Shown piece after piece: positions 56,536 through 64,000 of a stretch of DNA of 64,000 nt (within the stretch, counting starts at the first letter, position 1; each line of letters starts with the position of its first letter). Below the pieces are notes generated by a model. That model saw only the letters and a program-made list of their open reading frames with translations, was not told where the DNA came from and did no database searches. The stretch is taken from the NCBI GenBank assembly GCA_009840305.1, contig VXNY01000031.1, forward strand, positions 274,130-338,129, read 5' to 3'. The position numbers and the translations under genes were made by a program. This DNA comes from Gammaproteobacteria bacterium. Lineage in GTDB: Bacteria; Pseudomonadota; Gammaproteobacteria; Pseudomonadales; Azotimanducaceae.

Positions 56536-57654
56536 ATGGATATTGACGAAGCCGTTTTAATTACCCAAGAGAGACTCGCACAAGAGGGTCAAAATTTGGG
56601 GGATTTGTTAAGCTCGTTTCGGGATCGCATTTCTCCCACTCTGATTGGTGAATTACACTGGAAACGCATTCTTAAGCGTGCCGAGAAGCTGCCGATTGAA
56701 ATGGGAGCTCTTCCCTTTGGTTTTGAGATTCCATTACATGAACCTACCCCTGTTGCTGACTTTGGGGTCTCACTAGCGAGCGGCACCAGAACCGCCTCGT
56801 TCTACGAAGAACTCCAAAGCAATAACACCGCTGGTGAGACTACCAAAGCAATTTTGAAGTTATTTAAGCAAATGGATTCCAATAGATCAAATTTGCGGGA
56901 CATTGTTGGTCGAAAATTGATGCTTGAGTACGACATCGATTCAGATTCGGATGACTTCCGCACGATGCCAGGGATGTTTTTACGTCCGGGGGAACGACCA
57001 ATTATGGGTGGCGGTCAACAGGTGGACGATGTAACCACGGTAGTGGACTCTTTAGTCTCTTGCGTTGGTTGGAATCGAGACGTAGCTGAACGCAAGAATG
57101 TTAAACGCGCATATCTGGTGCAGCCAAACCATACACGTACGGATTCGTTCGGAATTTTCCCTTCGCGATCTCGTTCGATTCGATTAGCTGTAATGGGCTT
57201 TAACGATATGCAGGAACTTCGTACCTATCTAGAGAATACTGAATGGCCGGGACAAATTTCAGCGGTAGAGTCTGTAGTTTCACGATTTCAAGAACGGACC
57301 AATGTCGTAAGAAGTGGAGTAAACATTGACGTGCAAAGCAACGGTTTAGGTCCTTCACTTGGGCTCACTCTCATCGTAAAGCAAAGGTTTACAAAGGACT
57401 CTCGATACTGGCTCGACGGTCAGACTGACTGGGAGCCGTTCCTTAGAGCATTGAGTTTAGAAGATGTCGTAGACCCCATAAAACTAAAGGATCTAGAGAG
57501 TTGGCATTCGAAACCGACTGTGTTATTCGCAAAATCCGGTCGCTTTGTTTTATTGCAAGGTATTCACCACATAAAGCTTGTCGTTTCCGACAATCAGCTT
57601 CAAAAAGTGAAAGCGTATTTGTTCCTAGTACTATCCGGCGCGATCGCCCTTTAG
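56536..57654 (+). CDS. Unrecognised 372-aa protein of the peptide cluster
   Basis: I do not recognise the family. It begins 3 bases after the YcaO stop and is the last gene of the plus-strand operon, which ties it to peptide maturation. It is soluble, with no signal peptide and no clear membrane helix except a hydrophobic C-terminus (VKAYLFLVLSGAIAL). Notable segments are FGFEIPLHEP (about 61-70), PGMFLRPGERPIMGGGQQVD (about 155-174) and SNGLGPSLGLTLIVKQRF (about 270-287). I looked for SagB-type flavin dehydrogenase features and did not find them. It could be a cluster-specific dehydrogenase, protease or binding protein. Confidence 0.7.
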   Translation: MDIDEAVLITQERLAQEGQNLGDLLSSFRDRISPTLIGELHWKRILKRAEKLPIEMGALPFGFEIPLHEPTPVADFGVSLASGTRTASFYEELQSNNTAGETTKAILKLFKQMDSNRSNLRDIVGRKLMLEYDIDSDSDDFRTMPGMFLRPGERPIMGGGQQVDDVTTVVDSLVSCVGWNRDVAERKNVKRAYLVQPNHTRTDSFGIFPSRSRSIRLAVMGFNDMQELRTYLENTEWPGQISAVESVVSRFQERTNVVRSGVNIDVQSNGLGPSLGLTLIVKQRFTKDSRYWLDGQTDWEPFLRALSLEDVVDPIKLKDLESWHSKPTVLFAKSGRFVLLQGIHHIKLVVSDNQLQKVKAYLFLVLSGAIAL

Positions 57655-57670
57655 CTTACTCCAGAAATGC

Positions 57671-57699
57671 AAAAGCCGCCACCTCACTGAGATGGCGAC
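57671..57699 (-). terminator. Intrinsic terminator of the precursor-peptide gene
   Basis: Read on the minus strand, GTCGCCATCTC, loop AGT and GAGGTGGCGGC form an 11-bp stem (nine Watson-Crick pairs and two G-U), followed by TTTT. The two wobble pairs become A-C mismatches in plus-strand RNA, so the structure is directional for the minus strand. It lies about 70 bases beyond the precursor stop codon. Confidence 0.65.
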
Positions 57700-57740
57700 T
57701 CCTCTGAGTCAAAGCGAACTAAGAAAGTTCGCGTTGAAAT

Positions 57741-57759
57741 TAAACGTGAAAAACGTTTA
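57741..57759 (-). repeat. Short hairpin just after the precursor stop codon
   Basis: TAAACGT, a 5-base GAAAA spacer and ACGTTTA make a perfect 7-bp inverted repeat 8 bases after the precursor stop, between the gene and its terminator. On the minus strand it is followed by AATTTC, not a T-run. It might protect the 3' end of a highly expressed precursor mRNA. Confidence 0.45.
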
Positions 57760-57767
57760 GATTTTGT

Positions 57768-58019
57768 CTACCAGCAACAACAAAGACCAGCGGAAATTGC
57801 TTCGAGTTGTTCCTCGGTGATGTTCGGGTCGGGCGGCAATGCAAGGTGAACTGTTTGCATGTCGCTTTCGTGGACCTTAATTGTCATCGAGTCCGGAATT
57901 GTGATTCCTAACTCATTGCTGATGGTCATCTTAGGATTAGCCAGAAGTGCTTGCCTGAACTGTTCATCCACAGCAGACTTCTCGACAATTTGTTGAAGCA
58001 TTTGATCGCCACTTCTCAT
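57768..58019 (-). CDS. Proteusin (NHLP) precursor peptide with core LCCCW
   Basis: An 83-aa precursor. Residues 1-78 form a nitrile-hydratase-alpha-like (NHLP) leader: VDEQFRQALLANPK, ELGITIP, IKVHES, VHLALPP, then the pre-cleavage motif EEQLEAISAG. The core would be the last five residues, Leu79-Cys80-Cys81-Cys82-Trp83. Three adjacent Cys are ideal YcaO substrates and the terminal Trp suits the halogenase at 60576. The ATG is preceded by AGAGGA at a 7-base spacing. The gene is on the strand opposite to the biosynthetic operon and has its own extended -10 promoter and terminator, which would allow precursor to be made in excess. The leader also resembles the N-terminus of the protein at 50448. 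Confidence 0.93.
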   Translation of the reverse strand: MRSGDQMLQQIVEKSAVDEQFRQALLANPKMTISNELGITIPDSMTIKVHESDMQTVHLALPPDPNITEEQLEAISAGLCCCW

Positions 58020-58374
58020 AGCAGATTCCTCTTAGTTGAAAAATGATGAATTTATAGTTTTGGGAATTATAACACAATCTTCGACAATGGTCCGAATAGC
58101 CGTTACCACTTTTCTGCTACTTAATTCGGAGTTCTCGCGCCTCTAACTTATGCAAACGCCAAGAAAGTGCTTCTTAAAATACTAGCTAAATTTCAATGTT
58201 CAACCGGATGTGTTACCGAAACTCTTAGATATCAAGGGAACATGTGGAATAACTGGGTTTACAACTTATCAATCTAGCTGCTAAACTACAGCTTGCAGAG
58301 TCTGTTCAAATTGACTACGACAGATATTTACAACACCAATCACATTTTGATTCCTTGAAGTAAGCTACAGATCG
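58020..58374. other. Divergent regulatory region between precursor and LolA-like genes
   Basis: A 355-base AT-rich region upstream of both the precursor (minus) and the LolA-like gene (plus). It contains the extended -10 element for the precursor. For the plus direction I found only a TTGACT without a properly spaced -10. No RNA gene or ORF was recognised. Confidence 0.5.
58066..58074 (-). promoter_or_regulatory. Extended -10 promoter of the precursor gene
   Basis: The minus strand reads TGTTATAAT, a perfect TGnTATAAT extended -10. No good -35 lies 16-18 bases upstream, which is normal for extended -10 promoters. Transcription would start near 58059, giving a leader of about 40 bases that contains the AGAGGA ribosome binding site. 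Confidence 0.7.
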
Positions 58375-59250
58375 ATGAACCAATCATTTAGAATTGAATA
58401 CATGCTCAAATCGAGAATGGTCACTACTATGGATTTAACGTTGCAATCGACTCCATTCTTCATTCCTTTCGCGTTATTGCTACTTCTACTTTGGCTCTCT
58501 CCAATTTCATCCGTTAGCGCACAGGAAGAAACACCGGAGGAGAGAGGTATGAGAATAGCCCTCGCAGCTAGTGAAAGCAACGAAGGATTTGGAGACTTTT
58601 CGGCCGAGTTAACCATGGTGATTCGTGATCGCCGAGGTGGCGAAAGCACAAGACAAATGCGATTTAAGGTACTTGAAGTACCCGATGATGGTGACAAGAG
58701 TTTGTTTGTATTCGACCAACCACGAGATGTAAAGGGCACAGCACTTCTTACCCACGCTCACATAAATGCCCCAGATGACCAATGGCTGTATCTTCCTGCA
58801 CTACAAAAAGTAAAACGCATTAGTGCTTCTGAGCGATCTGGTTCATTTATGGGTAGTGAATTTGCATATGAAGACATGCGAGCAGGAGAAGTAGCAGAGT
58901 ACACCTACAAATATTTACGTGAGGAACCGTGTGGTGAATTGACGTGCACGGTAATTGAACAGTATCCGTTAGATGAAAAGTCTGGATATAGTAAAAAAGT
59001 AATCTGGCAGGATACTGAGGAGCGGAGATCATGGAAGATGGAACTATATGATCGCAAGGACTCACATTTAAAGACACTCACATTCGCGAAGTACAAACAG
59101 TACCTTGACAAGTATTGGCGCGCCGAAGAACAAACGATGGAAAATCATTTAACTGGTGCTAGCACAGTTCTGAAATGGACAGAGTTTGAGTTCGGTAAGA
59201 ACCTTGAAGAGAGCGAATTTACCCAGACGGCTTTACGACGCATTCGCTAA
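58375..59250 (+). CDS. LolA-like outer-membrane lipoprotein-sorting family protein
   Basis: A 291-aa exported protein of the LolA-like family often annotated 'outer membrane lipoprotein-sorting protein', which commonly accompanies MMPL/RND permeases. The mature part has GFGDFSAELTMVIRDRRG, LFVFDQPRDVKGTALL, DDQWLYLPALQKVKRI and GSEFAYEDM, all typical. The signal peptide ends near SVSAQEE (about residue 49); from the first ATG it would be overlong, so an internal Met (58417 or 58429) may be the true start. Its TAA overlaps the next ATG. By analogy with LolA it would carry a hydrophobic ligand across the periplasm; a lipid or the mature peptide are candidates. Confidence 0.8.
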   Translation: MNQSFRIEYMLKSRMVTTMDLTLQSTPFFIPFALLLLLLWLSPISSVSAQEETPEERGMRIALAASESNEGFGDFSAELTMVIRDRRGGESTRQMRFKVLEVPDDGDKSLFVFDQPRDVKGTALLTHAHINAPDDQWLYLPALQKVKRISASERSGSFMGSEFAYEDMRAGEVAEYTYKYLREEPCGELTCTVIEQYPLDEKSGYSKKVIWQDTEERRSWKMELYDRKDSHLKTLTFAKYKQYLDKYWRAEEQTMENHLTGASTVLKWTEFEFGKNLEESEFTQTALRRIR

Positions 59251-60479
59251 TGCGACACAGTGTAGTCATCGCACTGCTCGGGTTCATTAATGCGACATGT
59301 ACAGTCGCACAAACATTCGATGTGAACAGTGAGATTAGCTTGCAAGGACGATGGTATCCGCAATCCCCAATTTTTTTGGAGCAGAAATCAAGTACGATGG
59401 GCGCGGTTGCAAAGACAACGCTTTATGTAGAAATTGCGCCTAAAACCAGCTTTACATTCACTCCACTATACCGATACGACAGTGCTGACTCACAACGTAC
59501 ACATGGAGATGTAAGAGAAGCGTATTTCTTGATGTATGGAGATTGGAAAAACAATTCTTGGGAACTTAGGCTGGGTCAAGCGAGTGTTTATTGGGGCGTT
59601 ACCGAGCTGTATAACCTCGTAGACATCGTCAATCAAACCGATCTAGTTGAACACCCGCGCAATAGACCCAAACTGGGACAACCGATGGTGCACCTAACTC
59701 TTTCAGGAGAGTGGGGTATCGCGGAATCTTTCCTACTACCGTACCACCGCAAGCGTACATTTCCCGGACCCACGGGTCGACTTCGATCGCGATTTCCGAT
59801 CAGCGACAACGCGAGTTATGAACACCGAGATGAAGAGAATCACGTTGATGTCGCATTTCGTTATAGTAATTCAGTAGGACCCTATGACTTTGGATTTAGT
59901 GTGTTTGTTGGTACCAATCGCGAACCAACTTTCCTAGCCAGCGGACAATCCGAACCAACAACATATGAGAATTTAACTTTACAACCCCATTACGAACAAA
60001 TAGAACAATTCGGCTTAGACGTGCAACTCACTACTTCTGCACTGCTTTATAAATTTGAAGCAATACAACGAAACGGTATGCGGAATCTGTTTGGCGAAGA
60101 GGAGAATTATCATGCTGTGATTCTTGGGACCGAACACACCATTTACAACCTCTTTAACTCCTCTGCGAGTCTGACGGTACTTGCCGAATGGTTGTACGAT
60201 GGGCGCGGATCCAGATCAACCAATGTTTGGACGAATGACTTGTTCCTTTCTGGATTTCTCTCTTTCAACGACGTCGCGGGTACAGAATTTGTTGCCGGCC
60301 TACTCGCAGATTTAGACTATGACTATCGTGCGCTCAACCTAGAGTTCAAACGTCGGCTGTCAGATTCGTGGACCATGCGTTTTGAGAGTATCGTGAATTT
60401 GAGCTCCGATCCCGCGGATTTAACTTACGATGGTCGAAAAGACAGTTTCGTGGGAATGGACTTCACCTTTGGTTTCTGA
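59250..60479 (+). CDS. Outer-membrane beta-barrel protein
   Basis: A 409-aa protein with a signal peptide (about 1-21, cleavage after TVAQ) and alternating hydrophobic/aromatic strands throughout, ending in FTFGF with the C-terminal Phe used for outer-membrane insertion. The segment LRLGQASVYWGVTELYNLVDIVNQTD resembles DUF1302-like barrel proteins (quoted segment is split as RLGQASVYWG and TELYNLVDIV). The start overlaps the LolA-like stop (TAATG), so the two are coupled. With the MMPL permease at 42312 it may form an envelope-spanning route. Confidence 0.72.
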   Translation: MRHSVVIALLGFINATCTVAQTFDVNSEISLQGRWYPQSPIFLEQKSSTMGAVAKTTLYVEIAPKTSFTFTPLYRYDSADSQRTHGDVREAYFLMYGDWKNNSWELRLGQASVYWGVTELYNLVDIVNQTDLVEHPRNRPKLGQPMVHLTLSGEWGIAESFLLPYHRKRTFPGPTGRLRSRFPISDNASYEHRDEENHVDVAFRYSNSVGPYDFGFSVFVGTNREPTFLASGQSEPTTYENLTLQPHYEQIEQFGLDVQLTTSALLYKFEAIQRNGMRNLFGEEENYHAVILGTEHTIYNLFNSSASLTVLAEWLYDGRGSRSTNVWTNDLFLSGFLSFNDVAGTEFVAGLLADLDYDYRALNLEFKRRLSDSWTMRFESIVNLSSDPADLTYDGRKDSFVGMDFTFGF

Positions 60480-60575
60480 GACCTATTGCAATAAATTTGC
60501 CTTTAATCAACACAATGATTACACACGACCTAGTGTATTAGCAAATGAATACATGACCGCTTTTAAGGACAGAAT

Positions 60576-61850
60576 TTGATGATCCAACCAGGCCGACAGT
60601 CATTAAATCGAATTGCTGTGATCGGTCGCGGAACCGCGGGATCCTTAGCGGCAGCCAGTGTTACTCACCAACTTGAGGATGGCGAATATGAACTTCACCA
60701 TATCTACGACTCGCGCATCCCAGTCATCGGAGTGGGTGAAGGTAGCTGGCCGAGTTTGGTTCAAGAATTAGCACAACTAACGAATATTCCCCATGAAAAA
60801 ATCCAATGTCAGATTATGGGTACCCGTAAGTACGGAGTTGCATTTGAAGGTTGGGGGCAATGCAATCGGAATTTCATCCACTACTTCACACCGCAACAGG
60901 TTTCCTACGCCTACCATCTTGCCGCAGACTTGCTTGCAGAACTGCTTCATGAAAGCGCGAATGCAAAACATATTGACGCAAGGGTTCTCAGTATTACAAG
61001 AACGGACGATAGCGCTCGAATAGATTTCGACGGTAGAGAGTCAGAAACGTATGACCTCGTATTCGATGCACGTGGATTCCCAAAAGAACTCAATTCTGAG
61101 AAAGAAATTGACATTTCTTTTATTCCCACAAATACTGCTGTGATTCGACGTTGTCCAGCAATCATGCAAGCCGAAGATGGACTTGTGCTACAACATACTT
61201 ACACGCGCGCAGTTGCTCGACCACATGGCTGGGTATTTGTGATTCCTTTGACTGCTCATACATCCTATGGGTACATATTTAATCGGGAAGTGTCTGAGCT
61301 TGAAGCAGTTGAAGCAGATTTTGATAAGCTTCTTGATTCGGACGGCGTACCCGAATTCGAGCACCGTGCTGTAATTCAGTTTCCAAATTTCGTAAATCGC
61401 AAGTTATTTGATGGGGTCGTAGCTCGAATCGGAAATGCCGCCGCGTTTATGGAACCACTCGAAGCAACGGCGATAGTTTCTGCACAATTACAGATAGGGA
61501 TGGTTCTCCACATCCGACTCAATCGCGCCATAGAGCACATCGAGCGCGACGCAATCGTAGTAAATCGATTCTTGGTTAACACGATTCTTCGATATGGTTT
61601 ATTTGTCGGATGGCACTACTCTTGCGGATCAATGTACGATTCTGAGTTTTGGGATTTTGCCCGCGAACACGTTTGGCCGACACACAGAAAAGTGGCTGAT
61701 CCAAAGCAAGTGGATTGCAACGCATTGACTAGATTTGATGAAATGCTACAACTTCTCAAAAGTCCCGTAATCGATAAAGCTGATTGGCACAAGATGTGTG
61801 CAGTTCCACTCACTAGTTATGCGCAGATTTCGCAGGGTCTAGGTTGTTAA
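60576..61850 (+). CDS. Flavin-dependent tryptophan halogenase family protein
   Basis: A 424-aa member of the flavin-dependent tryptophan halogenase family. The flavin motif is IGRGTAGSLAA (16-26; GGGTAGW is more usual), then VGEGSWPSL. The catalytic lysine is probably Lys85 in TRKYGVAFEGW, and the Glu that orients substrate or the haloamine is Glu296 in FMEPLEATAI. The halogenase mark WxWxIP is WVFVIP here (219-224), with Phe for the second Trp. It is about 100 residues shorter than free-tryptophan halogenases, mainly at the C-terminus. The most attractive substrate is the C-terminal Trp of the core. Whether it uses chloride or bromide cannot be read from the sequence. A flavin reductase gene is not nearby. 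Confidence 0.87.
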   Translation: MMIQPGRQSLNRIAVIGRGTAGSLAAASVTHQLEDGEYELHHIYDSRIPVIGVGEGSWPSLVQELAQLTNIPHEKIQCQIMGTRKYGVAFEGWGQCNRNFIHYFTPQQVSYAYHLAADLLAELLHESANAKHIDARVLSITRTDDSARIDFDGRESETYDLVFDARGFPKELNSEKEIDISFIPTNTAVIRRCPAIMQAEDGLVLQHTYTRAVARPHGWVFVIPLTAHTSYGYIFNREVSELEAVEADFDKLLDSDGVPEFEHRAVIQFPNFVNRKLFDGVVARIGNAAAFMEPLEATAIVSAQLQIGMVLHIRLNRAIEHIERDAIVVNRFLVNTILRYGLFVGWHYSCGSMYDSEFWDFAREHVWPTHRKVADPKQVDCNALTRFDEMLQLLKSPVIDKADWHKMCAVPLTSYAQISQGLGC

Positions 61851-62250
61851 GGATTTAAGATACCTACCAAGCAAATCGGTAGTGCGACCTTATCGCCGTT
61901 TTCAATAATTGCCAATAAGTCCAAACTGAATGAACGAACGTTGTGTTCGAGAACAGATAAAAACACATTGCACGTGTACGAGATTTAAAAGTTACCGCAG
62001 CATTTGACGACGACTTCCCTTAAGCACGGCTGTCCTAGTTAATCAAGTCGTTTTGCGAGCACGTGATATTTAACCAATTTTCATACTCTTCTGACAATTG
62101 GTAACAACCCTACTCAAGTCAGAGCTTTCGGTTGGGAAAGTTTGACAGGAAGTGTTTGTGTGAGCGATCCTTTTTGAAATATCTCTCGTAGTCGGTTTAC
62201 TGTGTTCGACTATCGACAAAGCACCAGAACTCATAGTACAATCTTGTAAG
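61851..62250. other. Intergenic region before the FG-GAP protein
   Basis: About 400 bases with no gene that I can support. There is an imperfect inverted repeat (ACCAATT/AATTGGT, near 62072-62102, 16-base spacer) without a T-run. TCGACA, 18 bases and TACAAT end 8 bases before the next ATG. No second precursor peptide with an NHLP leader was found. Confidence 0.4.
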
Positions 62251-64000
62251 ATGAAGTTGAGCGCACGACAACGAGAATCTTGGGTACGCGTATTGGTTGT
62301 AATAGCGCTTCTACCAACGGTCGCTCTTGCGAACTACTTTTCTTTACTTGCTGGGGAAGGAACGCCGCACAACAGTTCAAACACGGACGACCATGGCTAC
62401 ACCACGCCTAATGGTACGGTGTTGAAGTTCACTAGCGTAGATATCGAAGACTCTGGATTGGATAGAGAATACCCTCACACCTACTCTGAAGAAAACCGAG
62501 ATCTGACATTGCAATTTGCTGCTGGACTGGCCGCGGGAGACATAGATGACGACGGAGACATAGATTTGTACGTTGTCGGAGGGAATACGATCCCAAATGC
62601 ACTGTATCTGAACAATGGTAATGGTACCTTCTCCGATGTAGCTGAAGACAAAGGAGTTGGGATGCTTCATTGGGGTAGCGGTCCAGCGTTTGGTGACATC
62701 GATAGCGATGGTGATCTAGATTTATTTGTAGGTGCTGTAGAAAGCGATCCAATCTATGTCTTTGACAATCAATTGAGCGATGCTTTGGGTACTTTTGTTG
62801 ATATTACCGCAGACTCCGGTATCACACTCCACGCTAAAAACACTATATCAGCCACTATGTCTGACTACGATCGAGACGGGTGGATAGATGTGTTTTTAAC
62901 CCATTGGGGTGAAGTTCGTTTCGAACTCTCAGACACAGAAACCGTATGGCGAAACGAAGGTGGGGGACTCTTTTCCAACGCAAGTAATAGGTCTCACATC
63001 AGTACTTCAATCTTGGATCTCAACACAGATTGGAGTTATACAGCTAACCTATTCGACATTGACAACGACGATGACCACGACTTGCTTCTTGTAAGTGATT
63101 TCAACACAAGCCAAGTGTTGAAAAATTACGACGGAAAAAACTTTTACCGGATTACAGATCGTGCTGTGATCAAAGATCAAGCCGGTATGGGTGCGGCTGT
63201 GGGAGACTACGACAACGACGGTGACTTCGACTGGTTTGTCTCGTCAATCTACGACTTACCGTTGGGAGGGAATTGGATCGGTAACCGGCTGTACGAAAAT
63301 GATGGTTCTGGTGGCTTTACAGATATAACGCTCGAGGCTCAAGTCGAAGACGGAAATTGGGGTTGGGGAGCTTGTACGCAAGACTTCGACAACGATGGCT
63401 ACTTAGACATATTTCACGTAAATGGCTGGTTTGAACTACCAAAATACCGCGGTGTTTCGTCAAAGTTTTTTCTAAATCTCGGCGATAAAACTTTCGAGAG
63501 TATAGCGTCAAAAATAGGCATCGACGACACCGAACAGGGGCGAGCGCTTGCTTGTTTCGATGCTGATCGAGATGGAGATATCGATATTGTTGTAGTCAAC
63601 GTGAGCGCACGGCACATCGTCTACTATCGCAATGACTCCGAAAACTTAGGAAACTCTCTAACGATCAAACTAAGAGGTGCTGGTCTCAATACCTTTGGGA
63701 TTGGCGCGAAAGTTCAAGTCACCACCGAACATGGCACGCAATTACGACAGCTTGGTGGTAGTAACAATTACGCGTCGCATAATCCCCATGAGGTACATTT
63801 CGGGTTGGGAAGTGCGACTAAAGTTGATGTGCTAGTGGAATGGCCTGACCGGGAACATAGTGTCACCGAACTTAGTTCGGTTGATGCGAATCAAGTCTTA
63901 ACGATCGCGCAACCTGGAGAATCAGGACTACGATTGAGTGTACGCTTTGGCGACGGCGATGGTTTGTATTCAGCAGGTGATGTGGTGGAGATCGCGGCAT
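62251..64000 (+). CDS. FG-GAP repeat protein with ASPIC/UnbV domain, partial
   Basis: An open frame from the ATG at 62251 to the right edge (583 codons), so the end is missing. It has a signal peptide or anchor (hydrophobic 14-27), then at least seven FG-GAP/VCBS repeats with Ca2+-binding DxDxDG loops, for example DIDDDGDID (97-105), DIDSDGDLD, DYDRDGWID, DYDNDGDFD, DFDNDGYLD and DADRDGDID, expected to fold as a beta-propeller. The following ASPIC/UnbV domain has GIGAKVQV, QLGGSNNYASH and VHFGLG. Such CRTAC1-like proteins are exported; the function is unknown. It follows the halogenase on the same strand after 400 bases, so membership of the peptide cluster is doubtful. Confidence 0.8.
   Translation, partial: MKLSARQRESWVRVLVVIALLPTVALANYFSLLAGEGTPHNSSNTDDHGYTTPNGTVLKFTSVDIEDSGLDREYPHTYSEENRDLTLQFAAGLAAGDIDDDGDIDLYVVGGNTIPNALYLNNGNGTFSDVAEDKGVGMLHWGSGPAFGDIDSDGDLDLFVGAVESDPIYVFDNQLSDALGTFVDITADSGITLHAKNTISATMSDYDRDGWIDVFLTHWGEVRFELSDTETVWRNEGGGLFSNASNRSHISTSILDLNTDWSYTANLFDIDNDDDHDLLLVSDFNTSQVLKNYDGKNFYRITDRAVIKDQAGMGAAVGDYDNDGDFDWFVSSIYDLPLGGNWIGNRLYENDGSGGFTDITLEAQVEDGNWGWGACTQDFDNDGYLDIFHVNGWFELPKYRGVSSKFFLNLGDKTFESIASKIGIDDTEQGRALACFDADRDGDIDIVVVNVSARHIVYYRNDSENLGNSLTIKLRGAGLNTFGIGAKVQVTTEHGTQLRQLGGSNNYASHNPHEVHFGLGSATKVDVLVEWPDREHSVTELSSVDANQVLTIAQPGESGLRLSVRFGDGDGLYSAGDVVEIAA

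Noticed and set aside
56536..57654. SagB-type thiazoline dehydrogenase for the 372-aa protein
   Set aside because: I found no nitroreductase-like flavin-binding motifs, and the sequence does not follow the SagB pattern.
57675..57699. Terminator for the plus-strand operon
   Set aside because: In plus-strand RNA the stem has two A-C mismatches and no T-run follows, so it works only for the minus strand.
62213..62242. TCGACA-N18-TACAAT before the FG-GAP gene, implying an almost leaderless mRNA
   Set aside because: The -10 would be only 8 bases from the ATG; such matches are common by chance, and leaderless genes are rare in this class, so it is noted but not annotated as a promoter.
61851..62250. 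A second precursor peptide gene
   Set aside because: All frames were scanned by eye for NHLP-like leader sequence and Cys-rich ends; none was found.

Overview
The window looks like a chromosomal segment of a gammaproteobacterium of moderate GC content. The evidence is the gene order: tig-clpP-clpX-hupB-ppiD, folC-dedD-cvpA-purF, asd-leuB-leuD-leuC and sdhCDAB-sucAB-lpd-sucCD are all arrangements typical of that class, the last being the Pseudomonas-like order. Marine or sponge association is an inference, drawn only from the resemblance of the peptide cluster to halogenated proteusin clusters that I recall from sponge microbiomes.

Layout. 1-6.8 kb: an acuI/yhdH-like reductase running off the left edge, sohB, nhaB, dnaQ, rnhA, ppiD and hupB. 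6.9-10.8 kb: clpX, clpP and an unusually long trigger factor; lon is missing from its usual place. 10.8-11.9 kb: tRNA-His, tRNA-Arg, a small membrane protein and tRNA-Pro. 12-19 kb: folD, lpxH, miaE, purF, cvpA, a SPOR protein, folC and truA, with accD missing from its usual place. 19-23 kb: asd and leuBDC, leuC apparently starting at CTG. 23-29 kb: an accessory stretch with two membrane proteins, a ThDP enzyme, an HNH nuclease with a probable phosphorothioate-DNA-binding domain, a DUF4892 protein and gpsA. 29-42 kb: htpG and the nine-gene TCA operon, preceded by a 32-codon ORF with a good ribosome binding site.

42-62 kb is the notable part: a ribosomal peptide (proteusin/TOMM) cluster. An MMPL/RND permease is followed by a short HlyD-like protein, a C39 peptidase-ABC exporter and a second NHLM-type ABC protein. 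Next come a squalene-cyclase-like protein carrying an NHLP leader domain at its N-terminus, an AlkB-type di-iron monooxygenase fused to a degenerate GlnE-like nucleotidyltransferase, an E1-like/YcaO cyclodehydratase and an unrecognised 372-aa protein. A single precursor gene lies on the opposite strand with its own extended -10 promoter and terminator. It encodes a 78-residue NHLP leader and a core of only LCCCW. Beyond it are a LolA-like protein, an outer-membrane barrel protein and a flavin-dependent tryptophan halogenase.

Proposed working of the cluster (inference): YcaO converts the three cysteines to thiazolines, the halogenase modifies the C-terminal tryptophan, the AlkB-like and cyclase-like proteins add further changes, the C39 transporter removes the leader after Ala-Gly, and the HlyD/RND/LolA-like/barrel proteins move the product across or protect the envelope. 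No SagB-type dehydrogenase was recognised, so azolines rather than azoles are expected. The window ends inside a FG-GAP/ASPIC-UnbV repeat protein.
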